IMG/VR virus record: IMGVR_UViG_3300042924_001487
Span: 1-26,326 of that record
From: a virus
Reading direction: 5' to 3' (one strand)
Length of the DNA: 26,326 nucleotides
Part shown: positions 6,360 through 12,066 of the stretch, piece after piece
How the letters are laid out: each line of letters starts with the position of its first letter
Position numbering within the stretch: the first letter of the stretch is position 1
Notes under the pieces: model-generated
Told to the model about the DNA's origin: nothing
The model's database searches: none
The model's input: only the letters and a program-made list of their open reading frames with translations
Program-made: the position numbers and the translations under genes

Positions 6360-6617
6360 ATGAAGCCTTACGCACAATACAAACCAGACGGCAAACTCTG
6401 GTCAGCAGGTCGCACCATTTATGGCCTCTGCGCTGCTTATAACCATGCCACAAGCCCGTCACGCCTAATGACGGACGAGCAGCACCAACGTTCCAACGTC
6501 TACGCTCGTGCAATCCGTAATCGCATCAGACGCATGGGCTACCGATACGGTGAGCATTACTCGGAATGGTCGAATGGTGCGCTCTATCCGTGTTCTGTTA
6601 AGTCTACCAATCCCTAG
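6360..6617 (+). CDS. Hypothetical basic protein (85 aa)
   Basis: A GGAG 8 nt before the ATG supports the start. The product is rich in Tyr and Arg, with SNVYARAIRNRIRRMGYRYG in the middle, and has no membrane segment. The Arg-rich helix suggests nucleic-acid binding, but no family is recognised. Its TAG is followed after only 3 nt by a type II hammerhead ribozyme, so this mRNA would acquire a processed 3' end. Confidence 0.6.
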   Translation: MKPYAQYKPDGKLWSAGRTIYGLCAAYNHATSPSRLMTDEQHQRSNVYARAIRNRIRRMGYRYGEHYSEWSNGALYPCSVKSTNP

Positions 6618-6620
6618 AGA

Positions 6621-6670
6621 GGTCGAAACGCCGTGAGGCGTCTAGCAGTTACGCTGCTACTGATGAGACC
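6621..6670 (+). ncRNA. Type II hammerhead ribozyme
   Basis: All catalytic-core elements are present in order. GGTC (6621-6624) pairs with GACC (6667-6670) as a 4-bp open stem II. G12-A13-A14 are at 6625-6627. Stem III pairs ACGCC (6628-6632) with GGCGT (6637-6641) around a GTGA tetraloop and gives the conserved A15.1-U16.1 pair. The cleavage base C17 is at 6642, so the cut is between 6642 and 6643. Stem I pairs TAGCAG (6643-6648) with CTGCTA (6654-6659) around TTACG, followed by the CTGATGA core at 6660-6666. Every stem is perfectly paired. It lies wholly in a 74-nt gap between two co-oriented genes. Confidence 0.93.
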
Positions 6671-6691
6671 AACAAACTAGGAGAAACAATC

Positions 6692-6961
6692 ATGCAAGCA
6701 ATTCGTACCCGTTACTACGGCGCAACCAACACTCGCGGCGCGCGTATCACCGCAACGTGCGAAGGCGGCTCCATCCAGATGTCTTATGACTATTCGCTAG
6801 ATGCAGAGCCTAACCATCGCAAGGCTGTGGAACTGTTGCTGAAGCGTCTGGGGTGGGTTGCCGTTTATCAAGGCGGAGAGTTTGGCGGTGACTATTACTG
6901 GGTCGGCAAGTCTGCCTGGACACCAGAAACGCGCAGCATTGACGTATCGGAGGCCGCATGA
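6692..6961 (+). CDS. Conserved phage protein of unknown function (89 aa)
   Basis: A GGAG 8 nt before the ATG marks the start. The product begins MQAIRTRYYGATNTRGARIT, then has a beta-rich part with SYDYSLDAEPNHRKAVELLL and ends with GGEFGGDYYWVG. I recall this 'xxAIRTRYHGPTNTRGxRI' pattern from many phage and prophage small proteins, where it is uncharacterised. It is the first gene after the hammerhead ribozyme, so after self-cleavage its mRNA would start with a 5'-hydroxyl about 49 nt before the ATG. The stop overlaps the next start as ATGA. Confidence 0.75.
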   Translation: MQAIRTRYYGATNTRGARITATCEGGSIQMSYDYSLDAEPNHRKAVELLLKRLGWVAVYQGGEFGGDYYWVGKSAWTPETRSIDVSEAA

Positions 6962-7254
6962 GCGCCCACACTCCAGCCCCTTGGGCTGTCGATGGCACTC
7001 TCCATTCTGGAGACTTAGACGTTATCAGCGCAGATGGCCGCATCGCAATGATTGATGACTCCCGCGCAACGGGATGGAACGAGCCGACAATTAAGGCAAA
7101 CGCTCGCCTTATCGCTGCCGCTCCAGACTTGCTTGCCGCTCTGCAAATGGTCGAGGCGATCTGGTCACGCGACCAGACAGCCAACATCGACCCCGAGTCA
7201 CCACTCGCCAAGGTTCGAGCCGCAATTAAAAAAGCCACAGGGGAAAACACATGA
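6958..7254 (+). CDS. Conserved phage hypothetical protein (98 aa)
   Basis: The start overlaps the previous stop (ATGA) and is preceded by GGAGGCCGC. The product has the pattern HTPAPWAVDG near the N-terminus, a short beta-rich middle, then NARLIAAAPDLLAALQMVEA, a combination I know from many uncharacterised phage proteins. It probably forms a small beta sheet followed by a helix. Function unknown. Overlaps at both ends indicate translational coupling with its neighbours. Confidence 0.75.
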   Translation: MSAHTPAPWAVDGTLHSGDLDVISADGRIAMIDDSRATGWNEPTIKANARLIAAAPDLLAALQMVEAIWSRDQTANIDPESPLAKVRAAIKKATGENT

Positions 7255-7448
7255 GCCGCTTTACTGTCACGCTCTGCCGTGTAGAGCATCACGCTTACCA
7301 ATTAGAAGTCGAAGCCGCTACACCCGAAGAAGCCCACGAGATAGCCGTGGAGACATGGGACGACGACGACGAAGCGTTCACCCATCTCGGGGTGGTACAT
7401 GCTGAAGACTTTATCGAAGACGTTAAAAAGAAAACGGAGGCCGCATGA
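7251..7448 (+). CDS. Small acidic protein, DpnD/PcfM-like (65 aa)
   Basis: The product starts MSRFTVTLCRVEHHAYQLEV followed by EAATPEEAHEIAVETWDDDD: a beta hairpin, then a helix rich in Glu and Ala. This resembles short phage proteins of the DpnD/PcfM-like type, which lack a firm function. Similar layouts occur in the genes at 7636, 7985 and, more loosely, 7803, suggesting tandem duplication. It is coupled to both neighbours by 4-nt overlaps. The strong negative charge could mimic DNA, which is speculation. Confidence 0.65.
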   Translation: MSRFTVTLCRVEHHAYQLEVEAATPEEAHEIAVETWDDDDEAFTHLGVVHAEDFIEDVKKKTEAA

Positions 7449-7639
7449 AGCGCGAACAAATGATAGAGGCTTTGACGCTTGAAGCCGTCCAGTACATCTA
7501 CGAAGCCGCCCTGCGAGGCGATACGGGCTTGCTCGGCGACTACTTGCAGTTTGGCTTTGTCGGTTTCGAGAACATGAGCGAGTCGGACTTGCTACTGGAG
7601 TACGAGACCACTATCGGCGAAGCGCAGGAGGCTGCATGA
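7445..7639 (+). CDS. Hypothetical acidic protein (64 aa)
   Basis: The product is helical and acidic, beginning MKREQMIEALTLEAVQYIYE and including GLLGDYLQFGFVGFENMSES. The pattern of a short helix, 'GDxGLLxxYLxxGFxGFxxMSxxELxxE' and a polar end is one I associate with small uncharacterised phage proteins. It interrupts the series of beta-hairpin acidic proteins on either side but shares their charge. GGAGGCCGC precedes the start, the same leader sequence found before several genes here, and 4-nt overlaps join it to both neighbours. Confidence 0.65.
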   Translation: MKREQMIEALTLEAVQYIYEAALRGDTGLLGDYLQFGFVGFENMSESDLLLEYETTIGEAQEAA

Positions 7640-7806
7640 AAGCCTACAACGTGACGATCCGAGCGACCGTAGTTAAAACCTTGCGCGTGGAGGCAGAGGA
7701 CGAAGACGCTGCCTATGTGTTAGCGCATGAAGACTTTACGGTCGATTTAACGGACGACCTAGAAGACTACGAAGAAGAAACCCTGCGCGTTGAGGAGGCC
7801 GCATGA
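7636..7806 (+). CDS. Small acidic protein, paralogue of 7251 and 7985 genes (56 aa)
   Basis: The product starts MKAYNVTIRATVVKTLRVEA and continues with a helix EDEDAAYVLAHEDF and an acidic end. The hairpin 'YxVTIxATVxKTLRVEAEDEDAA' aligns by eye with MKYFDVVLYATVQEVVSVGA of the gene at 7985 and with the gene at 7251. The 4-nt overlaps at both ends (ATGA) support it. Function unknown. Confidence 0.65.
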   Translation: MKAYNVTIRATVVKTLRVEAEDEDAAYVLAHEDFTVDLTDDLEDYEEETLRVEEAA

Positions 7807-7988
7807 AAAAGTACGCCATAGTGGTTCATCTTGAAATTGACGAAGACGAAGACGCATACCACCCCGCAACGTGGCAATTTGACGAACTAATCGGAGGCGA
7901 GGTGACAGGGTGGGAAGTGTTTGACGTTACCGACGAACCCATCGAGCGCGTTCGGATCGACGCAAAAGGTGCGGAGGTTATCGCATGA
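7803..7988 (+). CDS. Small acidic protein (61 aa)
   Basis: The product begins MKKYAIVVHLEIDEDEDAYH and contains WQFDELIGGEVTGWEVFDVT. It opens with a beta strand like its neighbours, but the helix that follows in the paralogues is replaced by a Trp-containing stretch. It may be a diverged member of the same series or unrelated. It is coupled by ATGA overlaps at both ends and preceded by GGAGGCCGC. Function unknown. Confidence 0.6.
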   Translation: MKKYAIVVHLEIDEDEDAYHPATWQFDELIGGEVTGWEVFDVTDEPIERVRIDAKGAEVIA

Positions 7989-8170
7989 AGTACTTTGACG
8001 TAGTGCTATATGCGACCGTGCAAGAGGTTGTGAGCGTAGGCGCAAGGGATGAGGACGAAGCCGCAGAGATAGCCCTATCTATCGTGAAAGCCGGTCATGT
8101 GGCTTGTTCCACCCTTGATTGGGAAGTAGAAGAGGTCAACGTAGGAGACCCCCTAGATGTCGCAGAATGA
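7985..8170 (+). CDS. Small acidic protein, paralogue of 7251 and 7636 genes (61 aa)
   Basis: The product begins MKYFDVVLYATVQEVVSVGA, then has a helix RDEDEAAEIALSIVKAG and an acidic beta end DWEVEEVNVGDP. The order strand, strand, acidic helix, strand is the same as in the genes at 7251 and 7636. It overlaps the upstream gene by 4 nt and the downstream HTH gene by 14 nt. Function unknown; the series suggests local duplication followed by divergence. Confidence 0.65.
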   Translation: MKYFDVVLYATVQEVVSVGARDEDEAAEIALSIVKAGHVACSTLDWEVEEVNVGDPLDVAE

Positions 8171-8366
8171 CCAGATACGCGCCGCCCTGATTCTAGGGCG
8201 GTCGCTTACCCCGTTGGACGCGCTCCAGAATTACGGTTGCTTTCGCCTTGCCGCTCGAATCGCTGAATTAAGGCGAGAGGGGCTAGACATTGAGTGCAAG
8301 ACGGAGACAACCAACGGCAAACGCTATGCCCGTTACCAACTGCGGAGGCCTTATGTCTCGTTATAA
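8157..8366 (+). CDS. Winged-helix DNA-binding protein, HTH_39-like (69 aa)
   Basis: Residues 16-50 read SLTPLDALQNYGCFRLAARI followed by AELRREGLDIECK, the classic pattern of short phage winged-helix proteins (HTH_39-like), with the wing in TTNGKRYARYQL. Such proteins are thought to bind DNA, perhaps as regulators, but no target is known. The ATG is preceded by GGAG 10 nt upstream, and the start overlaps the previous gene by 14 nt. It is a candidate binder for operator repeats in this phage. Confidence 0.75.
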   Translation: MSQNDQIRAALILGRSLTPLDALQNYGCFRLAARIAELRREGLDIECKTETTNGKRYARYQLRRPYVSL

Positions 8367-8481
8367 ACTTTGGTGCAAACTGACTAGGTGGTTCGGCCGT
8401 GGGTTGATCGACTGGCGCGAGGTGCCCCCGCCTAACGTCCGCTCTAGCCGCGCACAGCACCCATTGTCTAACTATTGGTGA
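8353..8481 (+). CDS. Hypothetical small basic protein (42 aa)
   Basis: GGAG lies 5 nt before the ATG. The product begins MSRYKLWCKLTRWFGRGLID and is rich in Trp, Arg and Pro, with an amphipathic N-terminal helix that could lie on a membrane. No family is recognised. It overlaps the upstream HTH gene by 14 nt. Confidence 0.5.
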   Translation: MSRYKLWCKLTRWFGRGLIDWREVPPPNVRSSRAQHPLSNYW

Positions 8482-8485
8482 GCCG

Positions 8486-8695
8486 ATGGAAAAACCACAT
8501 ATACCCACGATTGCAGAATTAGAGGCGCTATTCGCGGCCGATGATGCGCCCATGGTGTACCGGGCGCCCCCTAACCCTGAGCGTCTCCAAACGGCTGTGC
8601 GGGCTTTCCTGAGCGCATGGGACGACGATCTTAGCGTCCGGGAATTGTCGCCTTTTGTTGAAGAGATACGCAAAGCCGTGGAGGGGCGCCCGTGA
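8486..8695 (+). CDS. Hypothetical acidic protein (69 aa)
   Basis: The start is preceded by GGTGAG. The product begins MEKPHIPTIAELEALFAADD and is mainly helical, ending SPFVEEIRKAVEGRP. No family is recognised. Its stop overlaps a GTG start (GTGA) of the next gene. Codon use resembles that of its neighbours. Confidence 0.6.
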   Translation: MEKPHIPTIAELEALFAADDAPMVYRAPPNPERLQTAVRAFLSAWDDDLSVRELSPFVEEIRKAVEGRP

Positions 8696-8826
8696 CTGAG
8701 TTTCACGAGCGTTGGGGCTTGCGCCCAACCTATCCGAAACTCACGCGCTGCACCCGTCGGTATTGGATCACTTATCTCGGGCGCTGCGTAGATACTGCGA
8801 GGGCGACACTATGGCGGGATTCTTGA
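8692..8826 (+). CDS. Hypothetical small basic protein, GTG start (44 aa)
   Basis: The GTG overlaps the upstream stop as GTGA. The product reads MTEFHERWGLRPTYPKLTRC, then a Tyr/Arg-rich part ending in WRDS. No family is recognised. The overlap with both neighbours and the GGAGGGG upstream support translation. Confidence 0.5.
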   Translation: MTEFHERWGLRPTYPKLTRCTRRYWITYLGRCVDTARATLWRDS

Positions 8827-8873
8827 TAGCGGTAGCGCTTACCGTACTGGCATCCATTCTTTTTGACGATTAA
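8811..8873 (+). CDS. Possible 20-aa single-pass membrane micropeptide
   Basis: The reading frame encodes MAGFLIAVALTVLASILFDD: one hydrophobic helix of about 16 residues with an acidic tail. GAGGG lies about 7 nt before the ATG, and the gene is the last one before a strong terminator. It overlaps the previous gene by 16 nt in another frame. Such peptides are often missed. The sequence supports it only through the ribosome site and the hydrophobic pattern. Confidence 0.4.
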   Translation: MAGFLIAVALTVLASILFDD

Positions 8874-8876
8874 ACG

Positions 8877-8900
8877 AGGGGGCGCAAGCCCCCTTTATTT
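8877..8900. terminator. Intrinsic terminator between convergent operons
   Basis: AGGGGGC (8877-8883) and GCCCCCT (8888-8894) form a 7-bp GC-rich stem around a GCAA tetraloop, followed by a TTTATTT tract on the plus strand. It ends the rightward cluster. It also overlaps the stop of the leftward helicase gene. On the minus strand the following bases are TCGTTT, a weaker U-tract, so it may act in both directions. Confidence 0.9.
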
Positions 8901-10220
8901 CACCATCTGTAAGTCTGGTTTGCCTTCAACCATCGCCCTGATATCGGACTTGCTACGGTCGGCCAACTCAGGAGCCACCCACAAGTGTTTAGGCGTCTGA
9001 TGCTCGCGGCTCATCACCCGGCCGATGTCCTTCCATCCGCTTTCCCGCAGGGCGACGAATAACGTCTCTCTGGAGGGCTTATGGCCGTCCGTACCTGCGG
9101 CAATACCAGATAGCACCTCCGACCACGGCGACCCTATAACGCCTCTGGCGAAGACTCCGCGACGCTGCCGAACCATATCAGCGATAAATGCCTCGCCGCC
9201 CGACATACCTAAATCAACCATCGCCAACTTAGCGTCAGTCAGTGGTGGCACGGCTCCGGGGTTGAACGCGCTAACGTCTCGCGCATCGAGGTAACCCGCC
9301 ACAGCCTCAAAGCCGCCTTTGCCGTACCAATCCCACAGCCTTGCAGCCTCGTCGTCCGGTAGGCGTGGCGCTTGCGACCAGATGACGAACCAGCGCCTAT
9401 CGTCAGCCGGTATCGTAATTGGCGCTCGGTCATTGCTAAACGCCAACACAAAAATCCTATTCACCACATAGTACGGGTGCTGCTGTTTCTTATTGACCAG
9501 CAGCAACTCAGGCGGCGCAGCGATCACGGGCTTCAGGTTGTTTTCCATCGCTCGACGGTCATCGCCCTTGCGGTAGCGAATCTCGTTTAGCACGATGACT
9601 TCGGACTCGTAGGTATAGCCCCACGAGCCAGCGACTTCCTCAGCCCTAGCCACGGCTATGTTTTTGAGCGACCCTCCGCCAATAGACCACAGGAAGGGCG
9701 CCCAGAGCGTGTCCTTACCGCCACCCGGCAAACCCGTATGCAGCACGGCGTGGTTGATCTTGCGGCTCGGGTTCTGGCGCTTGTACGCCATCACGTTCAA
9801 AACGTGTTCGCGCTCAAAGTCGGCAGGAATCATTCGGTGCAGGTGGTTCAGCCACAGCGAGACATCCGCGCTCTGTGCGGCTGGCCGTGAGTCCTTCCAC
9901 TTATTGACGTAGCCCACCCCGGCCTTCTTTAGTAACTCCGTCTCACCCGGCGCATAGGTTAGGGCGTTGGCGACGTAACTACCCATCGCAGCCCGGTTCT
10001 CATCGAAGAACGTAGCCGCCTCGATGCGCCTAGCCTTGTTGTGTACGGAGTAGCACGGCGTACCCCGAAACAGGGCATTGAACGTCTGCCGGGAATAATC
10101 CTGATGCGTTTTTACATCGAAAAACAGGTCGCCCTCGGCAACGTAAACGAATCGTTTAAACCAGTCAGCCGGTGCCAACTGGGATACATCACCTTCCGCG
10201 AGACTTTCGTATTCATCCAT
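8895..10220 (-). CDS. SF3-type replicative helicase (D5/DUF5906-like)
   Basis: The 441-aa product is a probable hexameric helicase for phage replication. The N-terminal 140 residues lack recognisable primase motifs. The ATPase core shows Walker A GLPGGGKDT (163-171), a Walker B-like VIVLNE (208-213), motif C FVLAFSND (257-264) and a likely arginine finger in PADDRRWF (271-278), the layout of superfamily 3 helicases. The C-terminal part resembles a small winged-helix domain. The gene is the last in the leftward early operon. No polymerase or separate primase is visible in this window. Its translation start is covered by a probable antisense RNA. Confidence 0.85.
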   Translation of the reverse strand: MDEYESLAEGDVSQLAPADWFKRFVYVAEGDLFFDVKTHQDYSRQTFNALFRGTPCYSVHNKARRIEAATFFDENRAAMGSYVANALTYAPGETELLKKAGVGYVNKWKDSRPAAQSADVSLWLNHLHRMIPADFEREHVLNVMAYKRQNPSRKINHAVLHTGLPGGGKDTLWAPFLWSIGGGSLKNIAVARAEEVAGSWGYTYESEVIVLNEIRYRKGDDRRAMENNLKPVIAAPPELLLVNKKQQHPYYVVNRIFVLAFSNDRAPITIPADDRRWFVIWSQAPRLPDDEAARLWDWYGKGGFEAVAGYLDARDVSAFNPGAVPPLTDAKLAMVDLGMSGGEAFIADMVRQRRGVFARGVIGSPWSEVLSGIAAGTDGHKPSRETLFVALRESGWKDIGRVMSREHQTPKHLWVAPELADRSKSDIRAMVEGKPDLQMVK

Positions 10221-10257
10221 TGCATAACCCCACTAATCTGCTATTCTCACGGAGCAT
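10213..10257 (-). CDS. Possible 14-codon leader peptide coupled to the helicase start
   Basis: The minus strand carries an ATG at 10257 preceded 9 nt upstream by GGAG, encoding MLRENSRLVGLCNG. Its TGA lies within the first codons of the helicase (ATGGATGA). The ribosome site and ATG sit in a 6-bp hairpin (ACGGAG with CTCCGT, 10249-10272). Translation through this ORF would bring ribosomes to the helicase start. It is speculative; the evidence is only position, ribosome site and stop/start overlap. Confidence 0.3.
   Translation of the reverse strand: MLRENSRLVGLCNG
10220..10247 (+). promoter_or_regulatory. Promoter for antisense RNA
   Basis: TTGCAT (10220-10225), a 16-bp spacer and TATTCT (10242-10247) preceded by TG one base upstream (extended -10) form a reasonable plus-strand promoter. 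There is no plus-strand gene downstream; a strong terminator follows within about 70 bases. The predicted start is near 10254. Confidence 0.55.
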
Positions 10258-10320
10258 TGCGATTTTCTCCGTGTAATTCTCCTAGAGAACGTTCAGCCCC
10301 ACTTCGGTGGGGCTTTTTTT
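10254..10320 (+). ncRNA. Probable ~67-nt antisense RNA over the helicase leader
   Basis: A plus-strand promoter and a plus-strand terminator bracket a ~67-nt stretch with no plus-strand gene, antisense to the region just upstream of the helicase start and the end of the previous gene. The predicted RNA would pair with the helicase leader, including its candidate ribosome sites. The layout recalls lambda OOP and P22 sar RNAs, short phage antisense RNAs with their own promoter and terminator. No expression data are available. Confidence 0.6.
10295..10320 (+). terminator. Plus-strand intrinsic terminator inside a minus-strand operon
   Basis: AGCCCCAC (10295-10302), a TTCG tetraloop and GTGGGGCT (10307-10314) form a perfect 8-bp stem followed by TTTTTT. 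The U-tract exists only for plus-strand RNA; on the minus strand the stem is followed by GAACG. It therefore stops transcripts moving rightward, not the early operon in which it lies. Confidence 0.88.
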
Positions 10321-10639
10321 ATGGACTGCCCATTCGTCGGTTGGCCGAGATGGTGCGCCATGTGTCGAGGACGATGCGCTCGGTTTCGCGCTTGTTCGCC
10401 ATCTTGGCGTAGAGCGCGACAGCCGCACAATACCGTTCGTGCGACTCTTTCGTGGCATGGTGGGTCGCGGCAATCGCTTGCCGCTCCGCCACCGTACCCT
10501 CGGCATGAGTAAAGACGGCCTCACGGGTCGCCTTCCAGCCATACTCAGCACGCTCCATCTCAGCCTTTGCCAGCGCACACGGCTCGTCTGTATCGACGAG
10601 GTACCGCAGCGCTTTCTCGGCTCTTTCTTCGCTAATCAT
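10319..10639 (-). CDS. Conserved phage hypothetical protein of the recombination operon (106 aa)
   Basis: The product is a long, charged helical protein, beginning MISEERAEKALRYLVDTDEP, with KAEMERAEYGWKATREAVF and AEGTVAERQAIAATH. I recall this pattern from phage operons that also carry exonuclease and annealing proteins, where it has no assigned role. The start overlaps the upstream stop as TAATG. A coiled-coil fold is likely. The antisense terminator lies immediately downstream of its stop. Confidence 0.75.
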   Translation of the reverse strand: MISEERAEKALRYLVDTDEPCALAKAEMERAEYGWKATREAVFTHAEGTVAERQAIAATHHATKESHERYCAAVALYAKMANKRETERIVLDTWRTISANRRMGSP

Positions 10640-10911
10640 TAGAAGCCCAACGGATCGTTGAGGTCAGCCTTTGACCAGTTGTCCTCAGTCAGCCCCGCAG
10701 CAGGCGCAGGCTTCTGCGGCCTTTGCTGGCCTTCCTTCAATTGGACGCTAATGGACAAAAAATTGTTACCAGCCTTTGAGGCTTTCTTCCACGCAGACAG
10801 TTTGTACTCCGTGCCGCCCACATTCAGGTCGCCAGTAAAGTCCGGGCGCTTTTCGTTGCCCTTCTTGTCGTTCGGGAACAGCACGCCACGATTAGTATTG
10901 TCATAGTTCAC
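10639..10911 (-). CDS. Small beta-rich protein, DUF736-like, possibly ssDNA-related (90 aa)
   Basis: The first 60 residues (MNYDNTNRGVLFPNDKKGNE, then DFTGDLNVGGTEYKLSAWKK and NNFLSISVQLKE) resemble the short DUF736-type beta-barrel proteins, where the pattern 'G.L..NDKK....PD..G...V.G.EY.LSAW.K' is common. The C-terminal 30 residues are Pro/Gln/Ala-rich and end in an acidic and aromatic tip (NDPLGF), a layout seen in single-stranded DNA-binding proteins. I infer a replication or recombination helper, not more. The start overlaps the exonuclease stop as ATGA. Confidence 0.65.
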   Translation of the reverse strand: MNYDNTNRGVLFPNDKKGNEKRPDFTGDLNVGGTEYKLSAWKKASKAGNNFLSISVQLKEGQQRPQKPAPAAGLTEDNWSKADLNDPLGF

Positions 10912-11519
10912 AGGGTCATCTCCTTCAGTTTAGAAACTTTAGCATCCAACTCAGCCAAAAAATCAAATACCTCTTTCTCTAAGAGGGTGATGCAGTCTGT
11001 ATCCCTTGAGATACGCAGCACGAGTAGTTGTAACTCCTCGGGCATCCTCGGATCGTATGAAACCCAATCGCACCAGTCCGTACCCGTGCAAGCCATTTGC
11101 CATTGCATCTGATAAAAATATTTTTGCGGCGGGTCGCGCTCAAAAAGGTACTCAATATGCGTGGCAGTTGAGGGGCATTTAATTTCAACGCAGCCGTTTA
11201 CGCCTACCAATCCGTCAGGGCTGGCTCCTGCCATCTCGATTGCAGGGTGGTTAATAAACCCCACCTCAGTTACGAGTTCGCCCACCTTGGCGCTGTAGGC
11301 GTCACGGGCTGCCCCTTCCTGCTCGACACCCCACTCCATGGCGGCATTGCTGAACCCTTCGGTCGGCTTGCCGGTCAAGCGTTCACATACGAGTTGCGCC
11401 ATGTAGTTGTTGCGAGTCGCGGCGTAGCCACTCTTCGTGCGTGCCACTACATCAGCCACCTTTGAAGCAGTCACCTTGCCCAGACGGGCGGTGTGCCATT
11501 CTGTTGTCCTTTGCTCCAT
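10908..11519 (-). CDS. YqaJ-like recombination exonuclease
   Basis: The 203-aa product starts at the ATG overlapping the previous stop (ATGA); an upstream in-frame start at 11570 would add 17 residues inside the previous gene and was rejected. MEQRTTEWHTARLGKVTASK at the N-terminus, SPDGLVG at 100-106 (D102) and VEIKCP at 111-116 (E112, K114) give the PD-(D/E)XK nuclease core of the lambda Exo/YqaJ family. Such enzymes chew 5' strands to leave 3' overhangs for an annealing protein. The Erf gene in the same operon is the likely partner. Confidence 0.9.
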   Translation of the reverse strand: MEQRTTEWHTARLGKVTASKVADVVARTKSGYAATRNNYMAQLVCERLTGKPTEGFSNAAMEWGVEQEGAARDAYSAKVGELVTEVGFINHPAIEMAGASPDGLVGVNGCVEIKCPSTATHIEYLFERDPPQKYFYQMQWQMACTGTDWCDWVSYDPRMPEELQLLVLRISRDTDCITLLEKEVFDFLAELDAKVSKLKEMTL

Positions 11520-12064
11520 CACTCCTCCGATGAATACCATTGTGTTTGACGGTGTAAAAACGTCGGCCATTCAATTTTATTTGTGAACGAACGATCCTGA
11601 ATCAACACATAATTAGTTGGCTGAGCGGTATATCGCCCATTAGCCAATTCCATAAAGTAAAACTCTTTCGCCTGAGTTGGTGTGGCGCTATACGCATCAC
11701 CAATAGGGATTAACGTAAACAAATAACGCCCAACAAAATCTTGATCATCACACCGAGCCATACCGTTTAACCCAACGAAATATGGATACTCAATTACGCT
11801 GAATTCGTAACCATAAGCGTTCCATCTCTGCGCTAGTGTCGCATCCCAAGCATCCTCGGTTTTACGCCATGCAATTTGATGCAGCGGTACGTTTCGGTAA
11901 ACAGCGCCACACTCCAGTAGAACGTGGCAACCAAATGCTCTTCCGGGATAGCAAGTCATTCCAAACCAAACCGCTTGCATCCAGTCATGCTGCCCAATTG
12001 CGTTCGGCTCAATCCAAACATACTGATGCGTCTGTAATACACCCGAATGCGCGTAAATTGCCAT
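11519..12064 (-). CDS. Hypothetical aromatic-rich protein (181 aa)
   Basis: The product begins MAIYAHSGVLQTHQYVWIEP and is unusually rich in Trp, Tyr, Phe and His, with FGMTCYPGRAFGCHVLLECG at about 34-53. No membrane segment or known motif is seen. Several conserved-looking Cys and His residues could bind metal, which is speculative. A GGAG lies 9 nt before the ATG, and the stop overlaps the exonuclease start. The DNA is more AT-rich than its neighbours and the protein composition differs, so it may be a later acquisition in the recombination operon. Confidence 0.65.
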   Translation of the reverse strand: MAIYAHSGVLQTHQYVWIEPNAIGQHDWMQAVWFGMTCYPGRAFGCHVLLECGAVYRNVPLHQIAWRKTEDAWDATLAQRWNAYGYEFSVIEYPYFVGLNGMARCDDQDFVGRYLFTLIPIGDAYSATPTQAKEFYFMELANGRYTAQPTNYVLIQDRSFTNKIEWPTFLHRQTQWYSSEE

Positions 12065-12066
12065 TG

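Noticed and set aside
10295-10320. Terminator of the leftward early operon
   Set aside because: The U-tract follows the stem only on the plus strand; on the minus strand it is followed by GAACG, and the helicase gene continues downstream.
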